Part shown: positions 32,804-42,089 of the stretch, one piece after another
How the letters are laid out: every line of letters starts with the position of its first letter
Position numbering within the stretch: the stretch's first letter is position 1
From: DDH964 sp963763205
GTDB taxonomy: Bacteria > Desulfobacterota > Desulfuromonadia > Desulfuromonadales > DDH964
DNA: 64,000 bases
Direction of reading: 5' to 3'
Assembly: GCA_963763205.1 (NCBI GenBank)
Contig: CAVXNQ010000007.1
Span: 1-64,000, forward strand
Notes under the pieces: model-generated
Seen by the model: only the letters and a program-made list of their open reading frames with translations
What the model was told of the DNA's origin: nothing
The model's database searches: none
Program-made: the position numbers and the translations under genes

Positions 32804-35586
32804 TCAGGTCAACGCCTCGCGGCAGCGGTGGCAGACGGTGGGGTGCTCGTCGCTTTCGCCGACGGTTTCGACGTAGTTCCAGCAGCGCTCGCACTTTTCG
32901 CCCTGGGCCTTTTCGACCTTGACCACCAGGCCCTTGACCTCCTCCCCGGCGACGCCGTCGGCGAGTTCGTCGACCAGTTCCGCCTGGGAGACGATGCACA
33001 GCGTGGCCAGCTGGTCACGGTACCCCTCCAGCAACTCCCGCCACGGTCCGGCCGGCGCGGCGAGCAGCACCCGGGCGTCGAGGGAGTGGCCGATCCGTTT
33101 CTCGGCTCTAGCCAGCTCCAGCGCCTTGGAGACATCGGAGCGCACGGCGAGAAGCTGCGCGTAACGGGCCTCCAGTTCGGCGATCGAGCAGCGAGGCCTC
33201 GAAGCGCGGGAAGGCGGCGAGGTGCACGCTCGCCTCCCGCTCGCCCGGCAGCTGCTGCCAGATCTCGTCGGCGGTGAAGGAGAGGACCGGGGCGACGAGC
33301 CGGGTCAGGGCGTCGAGGATGCGGTACATGGCGGTCTGCGCGCTGCGCCTGGCCAGGCTCTTCTTCGGCGCGGTGTAGAGGCGGTCCTTGAGGACGTCGA
33401 GGTAGAAGGCACTGAGGTCGACGCTGCAGAAGTTGTGCACCGCGTGGTAGAGGACGTGGAACTCGTAGTCGTTGTAGGCCCTGGTGACCCGCGCCACCAG
33501 CCCCTCCAGCCGGGAGAGCGCCCAGCGGTCGATCTCCAGCAGGTCGCCGTCGGGGACGGCGTCGGCGACCGGGTCGAAGTCGTAGAGGTTGCCGAGGATG
33601 TAGCGGGCGGTGTTGCGGATGCGCCGGTAGGCCTCGGAGACCTGCTGCAGGATCTGGTCGCCGACCCGGGTGTCGTTGCGGTAGTCCTGGGTGGCGACCC
33701 ACAGGCGCAGGATCTCGGCGCCGTACTTCTGGATGACCTTCTCCGGGGCGACGACGTTGCCCATCGACTTGGACATCGGCCGGCCGTTCTCGTCGAGGAC
33801 GAAGCCGTGGGTCAGCACCGCCTTGTAGGGCGCGGCGTCGCGGGTGCCGACGCAGGCCAGGAGGCTGGAGTGGAACCAGCCGCGGTGCTGGTCGCTGCCC
33901 TCCAGGTACATGTCGGCGGGGCTGGCGAGCTTCGCGGTCGTCTCCAGCACGGCGGCGTGGGAGACCCCCGAGTCGAACCAGACGTCGAGGATGTCCTGCT
34001 CCTTGTCGAAGTCGTCGTGGCCGCACTTCGGGCAGGTCGTCCCGGCCGGCAGCAGCTCCTTGGCCTCGCGCTCGAACCAGATGTCGCTGCCGCCCTCCTC
34101 GAAGAGGTCGGCGACATGGTGCATCACCTTGCCGTCGGCGAGGGCCTCGCCGCACTTCTTGCAGTAGAAGACGGTGATCGGCACGCCCCAGGTGCGCTGG
34201 CGGCAGATGCACCAGTCGGGGCGGTTCTCGATCATGTTGTAGATCCGCTCCCGCCCCCAGTGGGGGATCCACTGCACGTCGTTGATGTGCTTCAGCGCCT
34301 TGTCGCGCAGGTCGTTGGCCTCCATGGAGATGAACCACTGCTCGGTGGCGCGGAAGATGATCGGCTTCTTGCAGCGCCAGCAGTGCGGGTAGCTGTGGGA
34401 GACTTTGCCTTCGGCGAGCAGGGCGCCGACTTCGGCCAGCTTGGCGCTGACCGCGGCATTGGCCTCTTTCTGCACGTGCAGGCCGGCGAAGAATTCGACG
34501 TCGTCGCGGTAGCGGCCGTGGTCGTCGACCGGGTTGTAGATCTCCAGCCCGTAGTGCAGGCCGGTCAGGTAGTCGTCCTGGCCGTGGCCGGGGGCGGTGT
34601 GCACGCAGCCGGTGCCGGCTTCGAGGGTGACGTAGTCGCCCAGCACCAGCAGCGAGTCGCGCTCGATAGAAGGGGTGGCGGCAGCGCAGCCTCTCGAAGA
34701 TCGGTGCGCCGAAGGTGGCGCGCACCGTGTAATCGGTGATGCCGAGGCTCGGCCAGCACCTTCTCAAAGAGTCCGGCGGCCATCACCAGCAGCTCGCCGC
34801 CGGTCTCCACCGCCACGTAGGGGAATTCCGGGTGGAGGCAGATCGCCAGGTTGGCCGGGATGGTCCAGGGGGTGGTGGTCCAGATGACGAAGGAGAGCGG
34901 CTTGCCGGCCAGCTGCGAGAGTCCGCCGGCAGCTCATCGACGAAGGGAAACTTGACGTAGATCGACGGCGAGGTGTGGTCGGCGTACTCGACCTCGGCCT
35001 CGGCCAGGGCGGTGACGCAGGAGGGGCACCAGTGGACCGGCTTCTTCCCCTTGTAGAGCCCGCCGCGCTCGGCGAAGCGCGCCAGTTCGCGGGCGGTGGC
35101 CGCCTCGTAGCCGGTGGTCATGGTCAGGTAGGGGTGCTCCCAGTCGCCGAAAATGCCGAGGCGCTGGAACTCGTCGCTCTGGGTGTTGATCCACTTCTCG
35201 GCGTAGGCGCGGCACTCCTTGCGCACCTGCGCCTTGCTCATCTCGCGCTTCTTGGCGCCGAGCTCCTGGTCGACCTTGAGCTCGATGGGCAGGCCGTGGC
35301 AGTCCCAGCCGGGCACGTAGGGGGTGTAGAACCCCTGCATGCGCTTGCTTTTAATGACCAGGTCCTTGAGGATCTTGTTCAGCGCATGGCCAATGTGGAT
35401 ATGGCCGTTGGCGTAGGGGGGGCCGTCGTGAAGGATGAAGCGGGGCCGGCCGGCATCGGCCGCCTCCAGTTCGCGGTTGAGCTCCAGCGCTTCCCAGCGG
35501 GCCAGCATCTCCGGCTCCCGCTGCGGCAGGTTGCCGCGCATCGGAAACTCGGTGACGGGGAGATTGAGGGTCTCTTTGTAGTCCAT
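32804..35586 (-). CDS. ileS: Isoleucyl-tRNA synthetase, four frameshifts
   Basis: The enzyme joins isoleucine to tRNA-Ile. The N-terminal frame has GPPYANGHIHIGHALN (HIGH) and the catalytic WTTTPWTIPANLAI; the KMSKS signature appears as RPMSKSMGNVV. The zinc finger CERCWNYV...CHRC is at the C-terminus, stop at 32804. Frame breaks lie near 34925, 34749, 34665 and 33188, and each is fixed by removing or adding one base (for example GAGCCTCGG to GAGCTCGG). This gene is indispensable, so these breaks must be sequencing errors; they set the baseline for judging the others. About 928 residues. The start codon is at 35586. Confidence 0.95.
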
Positions 35587-35631
35587 GGTGGTCCTCCCGG
35601 GAGCCCTGGGGTGGAAAAAATCAAGTCATGT

Positions 35632-35659
35632 AAATTAGCAAAATGGCAGGATAAGTCAA
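35632..35659 (-). promoter_or_regulatory. Predicted promoter of ileS-lspA
   Basis: Minus strand: TTGACT at 35654-35659 and TAATTT at 35632-35637, 16-nt spacer, about 45 nt upstream of the ileS start. Confidence 0.6.
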
Positions 35660-35765
35660 GGGAAAACCGGGACCGGCGCGGGGCGAAGACGGGGCAGGCA
35701 GGGGCGAGACGGGGCGGGGGACGCCGGCCCGCGGGCCCTGGCGTCCCCGTAGGGTCCGGGGGGAA

Positions 35766-35945
35766 TCAGGCGCTCAGCCGCAGGTCCGGAGCGAGGTCCT
35801 GCTGCAGCAGGCCGAGGCTGTGGCGCAGCAGGGTCGAGATGCTGGTGTCGGCGCGTCGGGCCAGGTCCTGGAGAACCTGCAGCTCGTCGTCGTCGACGCG
35901 GCAGGAGATGATGTACTTCTTCGGGTTTTCGACGGGTTTGCCCAT
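35766..35945 (-). CDS. Ribbon-helix-helix-type small protein, 59 aa
   Basis: ATG at 35945 after AAGGAG. The sequence starts MGKPVENPKKYIISCRVDDD: a basic beta strand followed by two helices (DELQVLQDLARRAD and SISTLLRHSLGLLQQD), the CopG/Arc fold used for DNA binding. It probably regulates itself or a nearby gene. The target cannot be read from sequence; a toxin partner is not evident. It lies upstream of ileS in the same direction. Confidence 0.65.
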   Translation of the reverse strand: MGKPVENPKKYIISCRVDDDELQVLQDLARRADTSISTLLRHSLGLLQQDLAPDLRLSA

Positions 35946-36212
35946 GGCGGCTGCTCCTTCTTTTGCAGGGGACTGCGGGGTGCGCGACCCGCGGAGGACC
36001 GTGAGTCAAAAGGTTGCGTATACACCACTGCAAGGGAGCTGCCAGAAACAAGAATATTTTTCTTAAATGTCCAAAATCATTGTTAAAACGAAGGCATGGC
36101 CGAAATTTCTGGAGAGGATCCTGGCCTGGGGCCGGACCTGCAGAGGGACAGAATGATACATCGGCAGGAAGGTGGGGACAGGAATGCCCATTTGGGACGG
36201 GGCCGCCTGTCC

Positions 36213-37529
36213 TCAGTCGGGGGCGGGCTGGTCGCGGCGGCGCAGCAGGAGGTAGCCGGCGGCGCCAGCCAGCAGCGAAGCCGCGAAGATCCCGACCTTG
36301 GCATCGGCGACCAGTTGCGGCGGGTCGAAGGCGAGGTTGGTGATGAAGAGACTCATGGTAAAGCCGATGCCGCCGAGGATGCCGACGCCGAGGATGTCCA
36401 GCCAGCCGCAGCCGCGGGGAAGATCGGCCAGCTTCAGGCGCACGGCCAGCCAGGAAAAGCCCAGGATTCCGATGGGTTTTCCGAGTAGCAGGCCGAGGGC
36501 CACGCCGTGGGTCACGGGGTGGGCGAGGGCCGCCTGCAGTTCCCCCAGGCTCAGGGAGATCCCGGCGTTGGCCAGGGCGAAGATCGGCATGACCCCGAAG
36601 ATCACCCAGCTGTTCATGACGTGCTCCATCCGCTGCAGGGGGCTCATCGACTCCTGGCAGACGTGTTCCAGGGCGAGCAGGGTGCCAAGGCGGGATTCAT
36701 TGTGAAAGGGGCCCTCGATGGTTTCGAAGCTGCGATAGCGTTCCAGCAGGGTCTGCACCCGGCTGAAGAACTCCTCCTGCGAGTGGCGGGGGCGCACCGG
36801 AATGGTGGCGCCGATCAGCACGCCGGCGACCGAGGCATGCACCCCGGATTTGAGCAGTGCCACCCACAGCACCAGCCCCACCAGGGCATAGAAGTTGGGA
36901 CTCTTCAGGCCGAGACGGTTGCCGGCGATCAGCGCCGCCAGGGCCAGGGCGGCACCGGCCAGCGGCAGCAGGGCGAGGGTGTCGGTGTAGAAAAACGCGA
37001 TGACCAGCACCGCGCCGAGGTCGTCGACGATGGCCAGGGCAGTGAGGAAGATCGCCAGCGAGCGGGGGATGCGGTGGCCGAGCAGGGCGATAACGCCGAG
37101 AGCGAAAGCAATGTCGGTCGCCATCGGAATCCCCCAGCCCCGGCTCGCCGGTGGCGTTGCGGCGCTGGCCAGGAAGATCAGCGCCGGCACCAGCATGCCG
37201 CCGAGCGCGGCTGCGATCGGCAGGGCGGCGTTGCGCAGGCTGGCCAGTTCGCCCGCCAGCAGCTCCCGCTTGATCTCGAGGCCGACGACGAAAAAAAAGA
37301 CCGCCATCAGTCCGTCGTTGATCCAGTGGTGGAGGCTCTTGGTGAGGCCGAAACCGGCGAAACCGATGCTCAGCGGCGATTCCCAGAGGTGATGGTACTG
37401 GGCGCTCCAGGGGGAGTTGGCCAGCAGCAGCGCCAGCAGGGTGGCACCGAGCAGGACGACGCCACCGGCGACCTGGCTCTTGAAGAAGTCCTCGAAGGGA
37501 CGAAGAATGGCGGCAAGACGTAGGGGCAT
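36213..37529 (-). CDS. nhaA: Na+/H+ antiporter NhaA
   Basis: 438 residues, about 12 membrane helices. The paired aspartates of the cation site lie in ALAIVDDLGAVLVIAFFYTD, and another conserved motif is MATDIAFALGVIALLG. It exchanges protons for sodium (or lithium) across the membrane and protects against salt and alkaline stress. The ATG at 37529 begins MPLRLAAILRPF; no strong ribosome site. A small hairpin (GGACAGG...CCTGTCC, 36176-36212) sits right after the stop and may end the transcript. Intact. Confidence 0.96.
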   Translation of the reverse strand: MPLRLAAILRPFEDFFKSQVAGGVVLLGATLLALLLANSPWSAQYHHLWESPLSIGFAGFGLTKSLHHWINDGLMAVFFFVVGLEIKRELLAGELASLRNAALPIAAALGGMLVPALIFLASAATPPASRGWGIPMATDIAFALGVIALLGHRIPRSLAIFLTALAIVDDLGAVLVIAFFYTDTLALLPLAGAALALAALIAGNRLGLKSPNFYALVGLVLWVALLKSGVHASVAGVLIGATIPVRPRHSQEEFFSRVQTLLERYRSFETIEGPFHNESRLGTLLALEHVCQESMSPLQRMEHVMNSWVIFGVMPIFALANAGISLSLGELQAALAHPVTHGVALGLLLGKPIGILGFSWLAVRLKLADLPRGCGWLDILGVGILGGIGFTMSLFITNLAFDPPQLVADAKVGIFAASLLAGAAGYLLLRRRDQPAPD

Positions 37530-37656
37530 CGGCGATCCCTGTTGGTTTGGGGTCTGCGGCTAATTTTGCCAGGGATGGAGCGGAGTGCAAACTTTCCGGT
37601 AAATATATAAGGGACCGATGCGTGCGCCCCGGACGGGGCGACGCAAAAGGAGGGCC

Positions 37657-39438
37657 ATGGACGGCTTCCGGCAAAAACTGCAGCAAGAGACCCTCAACCC
37701 CTTCTTCTTCTCCCTCCTGGCCATCCTGGTGGGGGTCATCTCCGGGCTGGGCGCGGTCCTCTTCCGCGGCCTGATCGGGCTGGTCCACAACCTTCTTTTT
37801 TTTGGCCAGTTCACCTGGGTCTACGACGCCAACGCCCATACCCCGCCCAGCCCCTGGGGCGTGTGGGTGATTCTGGTGCCGGTGGCGGGGGCGCTGGGCG
37901 TGGCCTTCCTGGTGCAGAACTTCGCCCCCGAAGCCAAGGGGCACGGCGTACCGGAGGTGATCGACGCCATTTACTACGAACACGGCCGCATCCGCCCGGT
38001 GGTGGCCATGGTCAAGGCGCTGGCCTCAGCCCTCTCCATCGGCAGCGGCGGCGCCGTCGGCCGCGAAGGGCCGATCATCCAGATCGGCTCCTCCATGGGC
38101 TCGACCCTCGGCCAATGGCTGCCGATGCCGGCCTGGCTGCGCAACACCCTGATCGCTGCCGGCGCCGGCGGTGGCATCGCCGCCACCTTCAACACCCCGG
38201 TGGGGGGGATCCTGTTCGTCGTCGAGCTGATGATGCAGGAGGTGAGCGTGCGCACCCTGGTCCCCATCGCTCTCTCCACCGCCACCGCCACCTACATCGG
38301 CCGGCTCTTCTTCGGTGACCACCCCTCCTTCGTTATTCCGGCCCTGCAGACCCCCTATTTCCACATCGCCAATCCCCTGGTGCTGCTCGCCTACGTCGGC
38401 CTCGGCCTGCTGCTGGGCGGCGTCTCGGCCCTCTACATCCGCGCCATCTACGGTTTCGAGGACCTGTTCGAGAAGCGTATCGGCGGCAGCTACTACCGGC
38501 GGCATGTGGGGGGGATGCTGGCCGTCGGGGTGCTGATCTACGGGACGATGGCCACCTGCGGCCACTACTACATCGAGGGGGTCGGCTACGCCACGGTGCA
38601 GGACGTGCTCAGTGGCAGCCTCGCCTCCGTCACCCTGCTGCTGACCCTGTGCGTCCTCAAGCTGCTGGTCACTTCCCTCACCCTCGGTTCGGGGGCCTCG
38701 GGTGGGATCTTCTCCCCGGCGCTGTTCATCGGCGCCACCCTCGGCGGGGCCTACGGGGTGCTTATCAGCCACCTATTCCCGGGGCTGGGGCTCGGCCCGC
38801 CGGCCTTCGCCGTGGCCGGCATGGCCGCCGTGGTGGGCGGCTCCACCGGGGCGGCGCTGGCCGCCATCGTCATGATCTTCGAGATGACCCTCGACTACAG
38901 CGTCATCATCCCCGTCACCATCACCGTGGTGATCGCCTACGGCATCCGCAAGCTCCTCTGCCCGCAAAGCATCTACACCCTCAAGCTGGTGCGTCGCGGC
39001 CATCCCATCCCCGAGGCGCTGCAGACCAACCTGCACCAGCACCGCCCGGCCCGGGATTTTATGGACACCGAAGTGATTTTCGTGCCCGCCGCCACCACCT
39101 TGGACGAGTTCGGACGCCTGCTGGCCGGGCACCCCCGCGAGCCGGCCTGCGTGGTCACCGCGGGGGAGCGGATCGTCGGCGTCCTCGATGCCCCCATGGC
39201 GGTCGAGGCGCTCCTCCTTGCCGACCGACAGACGCTGATGGGGGATCTCGCCGACCGCGATTTTCTCACCGTCCCCCTGGAAACCCGGCTGTTCGACGTT
39301 ATCGTCGCCCTCCACGCCCGGCATCTTTCGATGGCCTTGGTCGTCGATGGCCCGGGACCCGCGGGAGTCAAGGGGCTGATCACCCGGTTTCAGATCGCCG
39401 AAATCTTCGAGGATTCGGTGGAGCTTTTCACCCGTTGA
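37657..39438 (+). CDS. ClC-family chloride channel/antiporter with C-terminal CBS-like region
   Basis: 593 residues, ATG at 37657 after AAAAGGAGGG. Selectivity-filter sequences GSGGAVGREGPIIQ and GSGASGGIFSPALFIGA are intact, as is the GHGVPEVIDA loop. The membrane part is followed at about residue 460 by a CBS-pair-like domain (DTEVIFVPAATTLDEFGRLL, then FLTVPLETRLFDVIVALHAR) that would regulate gating by nucleotide binding. Family members are chloride channels or 2Cl-/H+ exchangers, and which this is cannot be told. Divergent from nhaA. Confidence 0.92.
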   Translation: MDGFRQKLQQETLNPFFFSLLAILVGVISGLGAVLFRGLIGLVHNLLFFGQFTWVYDANAHTPPSPWGVWVILVPVAGALGVAFLVQNFAPEAKGHGVPEVIDAIYYEHGRIRPVVAMVKALASALSIGSGGAVGREGPIIQIGSSMGSTLGQWLPMPAWLRNTLIAAGAGGGIAATFNTPVGGILFVVELMMQEVSVRTLVPIALSTATATYIGRLFFGDHPSFVIPALQTPYFHIANPLVLLAYVGLGLLLGGVSALYIRAIYGFEDLFEKRIGGSYYRRHVGGMLAVGVLIYGTMATCGHYYIEGVGYATVQDVLSGSLASVTLLLTLCVLKLLVTSLTLGSGASGGIFSPALFIGATLGGAYGVLISHLFPGLGLGPPAFAVAGMAAVVGGSTGAALAAIVMIFEMTLDYSVIIPVTITVVIAYGIRKLLCPQSIYTLKLVRRGHPIPEALQTNLHQHRPARDFMDTEVIFVPAATTLDEFGRLLAGHPREPACVVTAGERIVGVLDAPMAVEALLLADRQTLMGDLADRDFLTVPLETRLFDVIVALHARHLSMALVVDGPGPAGVKGLITRFQIAEIFEDSVELFTR

Positions 39439-39446
39439 AAGGAGCT

Positions 39447-39546
39447 GCCCCTCTCCCCCGGGGAGAGGGTGCCCGAAGGGCGGGTGAGGGGTCTTCTCCC
39501 CTCATCCGGCCTGGCGGCCACCTTCGTCCAATAGGGAGAAGGGAGA
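39447..39546. repeat. Palindromic dispersed intergenic element
   Basis: CTCTCCCCCGGGGAGAG (a perfect palindrome) is followed by GCCCGAAGGGCGGGTGAGGG and, inverted, CCTCATCCGGCCTGGCGGCC. The pieces fold into a large hairpin between two convergent genes. The sequence is of the type found scattered in many proteobacterial genomes; it could end transcription from both sides. Confidence 0.55.
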
Positions 39547-39549
39547 CCG

Positions 39550-41175
39550 CTAGAGGATGAAGTCCGTGGAGAGGAAGTTGGAGCTCCCCTCGCGGGTGAT
39601 GGTGCGGATCAGGTGCTTGTTGAGCTCTCCCTCCTTGGCCGCGACCAGGGTGCGGATCGAAAAAGCGCGCAGGGCGTCGGCAACCGACAGGGTCCCCTCC
39701 GCGGAGCCCTTGCGGCCGGTGAAGGGGAAGACGTCGGGACCGCGCTGGCACTGGCTGTTGATGTTGACCCGGCAGACCTGGTTGACCAGCGGGTCGATGA
39801 GCGGGGCGAGGGTCGCCGGGTCGCTGCCGAACAGGCTGAGCTGCTGGCCGAACCCGGATTCGACGACGTAGCGGATCGGCTCCTCGATGTCATCGAAAGG
39901 GACCACCGGGATCACCGGCCCGAACTGTTCCTCGGCGTAGAGACGCATCCCCGGGGCCACCGGGTAGACCAGCGCCGGGTAGAAGAAGCTGTACCGGCTG
40001 CAGCCGCCGGCCGGGTTGCGGACGGCGGCCCCCCTGGCCGCGGCGTCGGCGACCAGTTCCGCGAGGTAGCCGGGCTTGGCCGGTTCCGGCAGGGGGGTGA
40101 GGACCACCCCCCGCTGCCAGGGCATGCCGAAGGGAAGCGCGGCGATGGCCGCGGCGAGGCGGGCGACAAAGGCCTCGGCGATGCGGCGCTGGACGAAGAG
40201 GATCTTCAGGGCGGTGCAGCGCTGGCCATTGAAGGAGAGGGTGCCGAGGATGCACTCGCGGACCGCCAGGTCGAGGTCGGCATCGGCGAGGACGATGGCC
40301 GGGTTCTTGGCCCCCATGCCGAGCACCCCGCGCAGCCGGTGGGGTTCGGGATGGGCCTTTTTCAGGGCGTCGGCGGCGGCGGCCGAGCCGATGAAGGCGA
40401 GGACATCGATCTGCCCGCTGGCCATCAGCGGCCCGACCACCTTGCGCCCCTCGCCGTAGACGGTGTTCACCACCCCGGGCGGAAAACAGTCGCGAAAGGC
40501 CTCCAGCAGCGGCCGGTAGAGCAGGACGCCGAGCCGCGGCGGCTTGAAGACCACGGTATTGCCCATGATCAGCGCCGGGATCAGGGTGGTGAAGGTCTCG
40601 TTGAGGGGGTAGTTGAAGGGTCCCATGCAGAGGACGACGCCTAGGGGGCCGCGGCGGATCTGACCGATGATCCCCTCCTGCACGACCAGTCGCGAGGAGC
40701 TGCGGTCGAGATCCTTGAGGGCCTCGACGGTGTCGGCGATGTAGGCGGCGGTACGGTCGAACTCCTTGCCGGAATCGTCGAGGCTCTTGCCCACCTCCCA
40801 CATCAGCAGCCGCACCACCTCGGTCCGCCGGCTGCGGAACTGGCGGAGAAATTCCTGCACATGGGCGAGGCGCGCCGCCACCGAGAGGGTCGGCCAGTGC
40901 CCGCGCCCCTGCCCGTAGGCGCGTACCGCCGCCGCGAGGGCGGCCTCGGCCTCGGCGGCGCCGAGCAGCGGAAAGCGGCCGACCACCTGCGGCGCGAACC
41001 CCGCGGGCCCCGCCACGTAGACCGGCGACAGTGCTTCCCCCAGCGGCCCCTCCCAGCGGCGCAGGGTGCCGTCCACCAGGTAGTCCCGCTGCACCAGCTC
41101 GCTATCGAGGCGGTGTTCCGGAGGAATGGCGGCGGCGGTGGGAAACAGGTTGTCCAAACGCTCCTCGAGAGTCAT
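39550..41175 (-). CDS. gapN: NADP-dependent glyceraldehyde-3-phosphate dehydrogenase-like ALDH
   Basis: 541 residues of the aldehyde dehydrogenase fold. NAD(P) binding: VLCMGPFNYPLNETFTTLIP and VFKPPRLGVLL. The catalytic Cys is in FNGQRCTALKI and the catalytic Glu-type segment in LYAEEQFGPVIP. The long N-terminus (DSELVQRDYLVDGTLRRWEG) and the NQVCRVNINSQCQRGPDVFP segment resemble the large non-phosphorylating GapN group that oxidises glyceraldehyde-3-phosphate to 3-phosphoglycerate without making ATP. ATG at 41175 follows CAGGAG; an alternative ATG at 41190 lacks one. Convergent with the ClC gene. Confidence 0.85.
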   Translation of the reverse strand: MTLEERLDNLFPTAAAIPPEHRLDSELVQRDYLVDGTLRRWEGPLGEALSPVYVAGPAGFAPQVVGRFPLLGAAEAEAALAAAVRAYGQGRGHWPTLSVAARLAHVQEFLRQFRSRRTEVVRLLMWEVGKSLDDSGKEFDRTAAYIADTVEALKDLDRSSSRLVVQEGIIGQIRRGPLGVVLCMGPFNYPLNETFTTLIPALIMGNTVVFKPPRLGVLLYRPLLEAFRDCFPPGVVNTVYGEGRKVVGPLMASGQIDVLAFIGSAAAADALKKAHPEPHRLRGVLGMGAKNPAIVLADADLDLAVRECILGTLSFNGQRCTALKILFVQRRIAEAFVARLAAAIAALPFGMPWQRGVVLTPLPEPAKPGYLAELVADAAARGAAVRNPAGGCSRYSFFYPALVYPVAPGMRLYAEEQFGPVIPVVPFDDIEEPIRYVVESGFGQQLSLFGSDPATLAPLIDPLVNQVCRVNINSQCQRGPDVFPFTGRKGSAEGTLSVADALRAFSIRTLVAAKEGELNKHLIRTITREGSSNFLSTDFIL

Positions 41176-41230
41176 GGCGGTCTCCTGCATGCGAGATGGC
41201 GGGACGAATCAACCAGGAAAAAGCGTCCGC

Positions 41231-41359
41231 ACCGCGAAGTCGCCAAGATCGCAAAGGAGATCAATTGGCTTTTCGGGAAGACGCTTTAACCCTGGGGAGG
41301 AATTTCATTAAGTCTCTAGAGGTGTGGACCTCTTTGCGACCTTTGCGCCTCCGCGGTGA
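41231..41359. repeat. Nonamer-type inverted repeat element (copy 2)
   Basis: Left arm 41231-41257 has ACCGCGAAG, TCGCCAAGA, TCGCAAAGG, all in 9-nt register. Right arm 41329-41359 has the inverse complements (CTCTTTGCG, ACCTTTGCG, CCTCCGCGG). The words are the same as those of the nuoL-nuoM element. The 70-nt middle is different, and no ORF is supported in it. Confidence 0.7.
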
Positions 41360-41432
41360 TGAAGTGCCGTCTCCGGGGACATCTGTACTAGTTTACCCGC
41401 TGGGAGGGAGATGCAAGGAGGGGTGACCCGAC

Positions 41433-42089
41433 TCATCCGCGTCGAGGAAAGGGGCAGCGGCTGCGCAGGGGGCAGGGGGGGCAGATGGGCGTCTTGCGGC
41501 AGAAGGTCTTGCAGGTTTCGACGATCAGGGCATGGAACTCGTTGAAGAGGTCGGCATCGGCCGGCAGGGAGGTCATGAACAGGGCGCGGATCTGCTCGTA
41601 GCTCTCGTCGCCGGCGAGCAGGCCGAGGCGGGTAAAGAGCCGCCGGGTGTAGGCGTCGACAACGAAGGTGGGGCGTCCCCCGGCATAGAGGAGGATCGAG
41701 TCGGCCGTCTCCGGGCCGATGCCGGAAAGGCCCAGCAGCTCCCGGCGGACCGCGGCCAGGGGACCGGCCAGCCAGGTGGCGACGGCGCCGCCATGGCGCT
41801 CGACCAGGACGGCGACGAGTTCCTGCAGGCAGCGGGCCTTCTGGCGGAAGAAGCCGGCCGGGCGAATCAGTTCTTCCAGCTCCGTGCGCGGCAGCTGCAG
41901 CAGGGATGCGGCGTCGAGGCGTCCCGCCCGGCGCAGGTTGGCGATCGCGTATTCGACGTTGCGCCAGGCGGTGTTCTGGGTGAGAACGGCCCCGACCACC
42001 ACCTCGAAGGGGGTTTCGGCCGGCCACCAGTGCAGCGGCCCGAAATGGTCGAGTAGGAGCCGAAAGATGCCGCGCAGCCGGTCGCTCAT
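41433..42089 (-). CDS. HhH-GPD DNA glycosylase (MagIII/Nth-like)
   Basis: 218 residues, ATG at 42089. The helix-hairpin-helix LSGIGPETADSILLYAGG (121-138) and catalytic Asp145 (VVDAYT) are clear. The position of the Nth lyase lysine is Glu127, so a plain glycosylase mechanism without beta-lyase activity is likely, as in MagIII 3-methyladenine glycosylases, which share the GIGxExAD pattern. The C-terminus has Cys197, Cys203, Cys206, Cys212, close to the 4Fe-4S loop of Nth (spacing 5-2-5 rather than 6-2-5). It removes damaged bases from DNA. Overlaps the glycosyltransferase gene by 4 nt. Confidence 0.85.
   Translation of the reverse strand: MSDRLRGIFRLLLDHFGPLHWWPAETPFEVVVGAVLTQNTAWRNVEYAIANLRRAGRLDAASLLQLPRTELEELIRPAGFFRQKARCLQELVAVLVERHGGAVATWLAGPLAAVRRELLGLSGIGPETADSILLYAGGRPTFVVDAYTRRLFTRLGLLAGDESYEQIRALFMTSLPADADLFNEFHALIVETCKTFCRKTPICPPCPLRSRCPFPRRG

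Noticed and set aside
36176..36212. Strong terminator after nhaA
   Set aside because: Only a 7-bp inverted repeat with a 23-nt loop and no T-run; mentioned under nhaA but not listed.
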